A stretch of 6,614 nucleotides of DNA from an uncultured Clostridia bacterium (lineage in GTDB: Bacteria > Bacillota_A > Clostridia > Christensenellales > CAG-138): assembly GCA_947302865.1 (NCBI GenBank), contig CAMYWS010000065.1, positions 1 to 6,614 of the forward strand, written 5' to 3'. Every line of letters begins with the position of its first letter. The first letter of the stretch is position 1. Below are positions 5,460-6,614 of this stretch, piece by piece. The position numbers were made by a program, and so were the translations under genes. The notes under the pieces are model-generated. The model saw only the letters and a program-made list of their open reading frames with translations, made no database searches and was not told the origin of the DNA.

Positions 5460-6614
5460 TTATACGTTTCTGCCGCAGCAGTTTTTGTATTTCTTGCCGC
5501 TGCCGCACGGGCAGGGATCGTTTCTTCCGATCTTGGCAGACCGCTTCAGGACCTTCGGCTTTTCGCCGTCGGGCGACGGCGTGTCGACCGGCTTTGCAAC
5601 CTGCTTGCGCTCGACGGGAGCTTTTCGCACCTGCACATGCATGAGATTTCGCACCGCTTCCTCGCGGATGCGCTCGATCATCGCGTCGAACAGGTCCGCG
5701 CCTTCGTTTGCATATGCGTTCGCGGGGTCGGTCTGCGCGTACGCGCGAAGCCCGATGCCCTGCTTCAGCTGATCCATGGCGTCGATCTGATCCATCCAGT
5801 TGGTGTCGACCGCGCGCAGGAGCACGATGCGCTCGACCTCGCGGATGTCGATCTTCTGTTCCGCAAGCTCCGCTTCCTTTTTCGCGCGCGCCCGTTCGGC
5901 AAAGGTCATACAGCAGTCGCAAAGATCGCTGCGGCGTTTCAGAGACGCGCTGTGCAGAAGTCCCGTTGCGTCGGCGCCGCAGAGGTCGCTCATCTCCTTT
6001 TCGATCGCGGAGATATCCCACTCCTCGGGCTTTGAATGCTCGCTGGCGTACGCGCCCACAATGCTCTCGACCGTCTGCCGGATCATGCTTGTGAACTGAT
6101 CTTTGAGGTCCTCGCCCATCAGCACCTTGCGGCGCTCGCCGTAGATGACCTCACGCTGCTTGTTCATGACGTCGTCGTACTTCAGCACGTTTTTGCGCGT
6201 ATCGAAGTTCGACGCCTCGACGCGCTTCTGCGCGTTTTCGATCTGCTTTGTGATAAAGCCGTTCTCGATCGGGTATGCGTCGTCGGGCGAAAGCCGCGTC
6301 ATCATGCCTTCCATGCGGTCCATACCGAAGCGCCGCATCAGCTCGTCCTTTAAGGATACGTAGAAGCGCGTGCTGCCGGGGTCGCCCTGACGGCCTGCGC
6401 GGCCGCGGAGCTGATTGTCGATCCGTCGGCTCTCGTGCCGTTCCGTGCCGATGATATGCAGACCGCCGAGCTTTACGACTTCCTCGTGTTCGCGGTCGGT
6501 CTCCTTCTTGAATTCCGCGTAAAGCTTCGCGTACTGCCCGCGCGCGGCAAGGATCGTCTCATCCTCGGTCTCGGCATGTCCGGTCGCCTCGTCGATGAGC
6601 TCCTCCTCCATGCC
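5460..6614 (-). CDS. secA: Preprotein translocase ATPase SecA, C-terminal part (partial)
   Basis: 384 codons are visible; the N-terminal part lies beyond the right edge, so the ATG near 6611 is internal. SecA is the ATPase motor that pushes unfolded preproteins through SecYEG. Counting from that internal Met, the helicase motif VI region reads GGLHIIGTERHESRRIDNQL (49-68) and then RGRAGRQGDPGS (69-80). The helical scaffold and wing follow, with KNVLKYDDVMNKQREVIY (140-157) and AVDTNWMDQIDAMDQLKQGI (267-286). The tail RNDPCPCGSGKKYKNCCG (363-380) is the zinc-binding SEC-C motif, with Cys-Cys where the Escherichia coli protein has Cys-His, a common variant. The acidic stretch before the GGL motif (about 2-48) is an insertion usual in clostridial SecA. 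Nothing suggests a second, accessory SecA. It ends at TAA 5462-5460 and is separated from the sigma operon by a terminator. Confidence 0.97.
   Translation of the reverse strand, partial: GMEEELIDEATGHAETEDETILAARGQYAKLYAEFKKETDREHEEVVKLGGLHIIGTERHESRRIDNQLRGRAGRQGDPGSTRFYVSLKDELMRRFGMDRMEGMMTRLSPDDAYPIENGFITKQIENAQKRVEASNFDTRKNVLKYDDVMNKQREVIYGERRKVLMGEDLKDQFTSMIRQTVESIVGAYASEHSKPEEWDISAIEKEMSDLCGADATGLLHSASLKRRSDLCDCCMTFAERARAKKEAELAEQKIDIREVERIVLLRAVDTNWMDQIDAMDQLKQGIGLRAYAQTDPANAYANEGADLFDAMIERIREEAVRNLMHVQVRKAPVERKQVAKPVDTPSPDGEKPKVLKRSAKIGRNDPCPCGSGKKYKNCCGRNV

Noticed and set aside
5418..6035. Plus-strand 205-codon frame opposite secA
   Set aside because: Antisense shadow of a highly conserved SecA region; no independent evidence of coding.

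Overview
The window looks like a piece of chromosome from an anaerobic, fairly GC-rich member of the Clostridia, possibly an uncultured gut lineage. This is inferred from four things: a rubrerythrin, a SecA carrying the insertion usual in clostridial SecA, a clostridial-style ECF sigma factor, and a macrodomain plus class M sirtuin pair of the kind found in Firmicutes. No 16S rRNA or other taxonomic marker is present, so the placement is tentative.

Plus strand, left to right. Positions 1-77 hold the last 24 codons of a rubrerythrin, followed by a plain hairpin and then a hairpin with a T-run that acts as its terminator. Directly after the T-run is a promoter whose expected start site falls on the ATG of the next gene, so that message may be leaderless. 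Two genes follow as an operon: a zinc-type macrodomain ADP-ribosyl hydrolase (206-964) and a class M sirtuin, SirTM (986-1834). In known systems SirTM attaches ADP-ribose to a protein and the macrodomain removes it. Their usual target (lipoylated GcvH-like protein) and its lipoate ligase are not in this window. The 188 bases after SirTM hold hairpins, a compact palindromic repeat-like element and a bidirectional terminator, with no gene.

Minus strand, in order of transcription. The 3' part of secA enters from the right edge and ends at 5460. Its terminator is a long imperfect palindrome of a dispersed-repeat type followed by a T-run. Just beyond it is a GGAAC-N17-CGTC promoter of the ECF type, then an ECF sigma factor (5265-4789). 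The sigma stop codon abuts the ATG of a 921-residue membrane protein (4788-2023). That protein has a short cytoplasmic head, one membrane anchor, an outer right-handed beta-helix, PTPEP linkers and a C-terminal domain with a DxDxDG motif. The arrangement suggests an autoregulated sigma/anti-sigma pair that senses something outside the cell, comparable in logic to RsgI-type anti-sigma factors of cellulolytic clostridia but with a different sensor. This is the most novel-looking part of the window.
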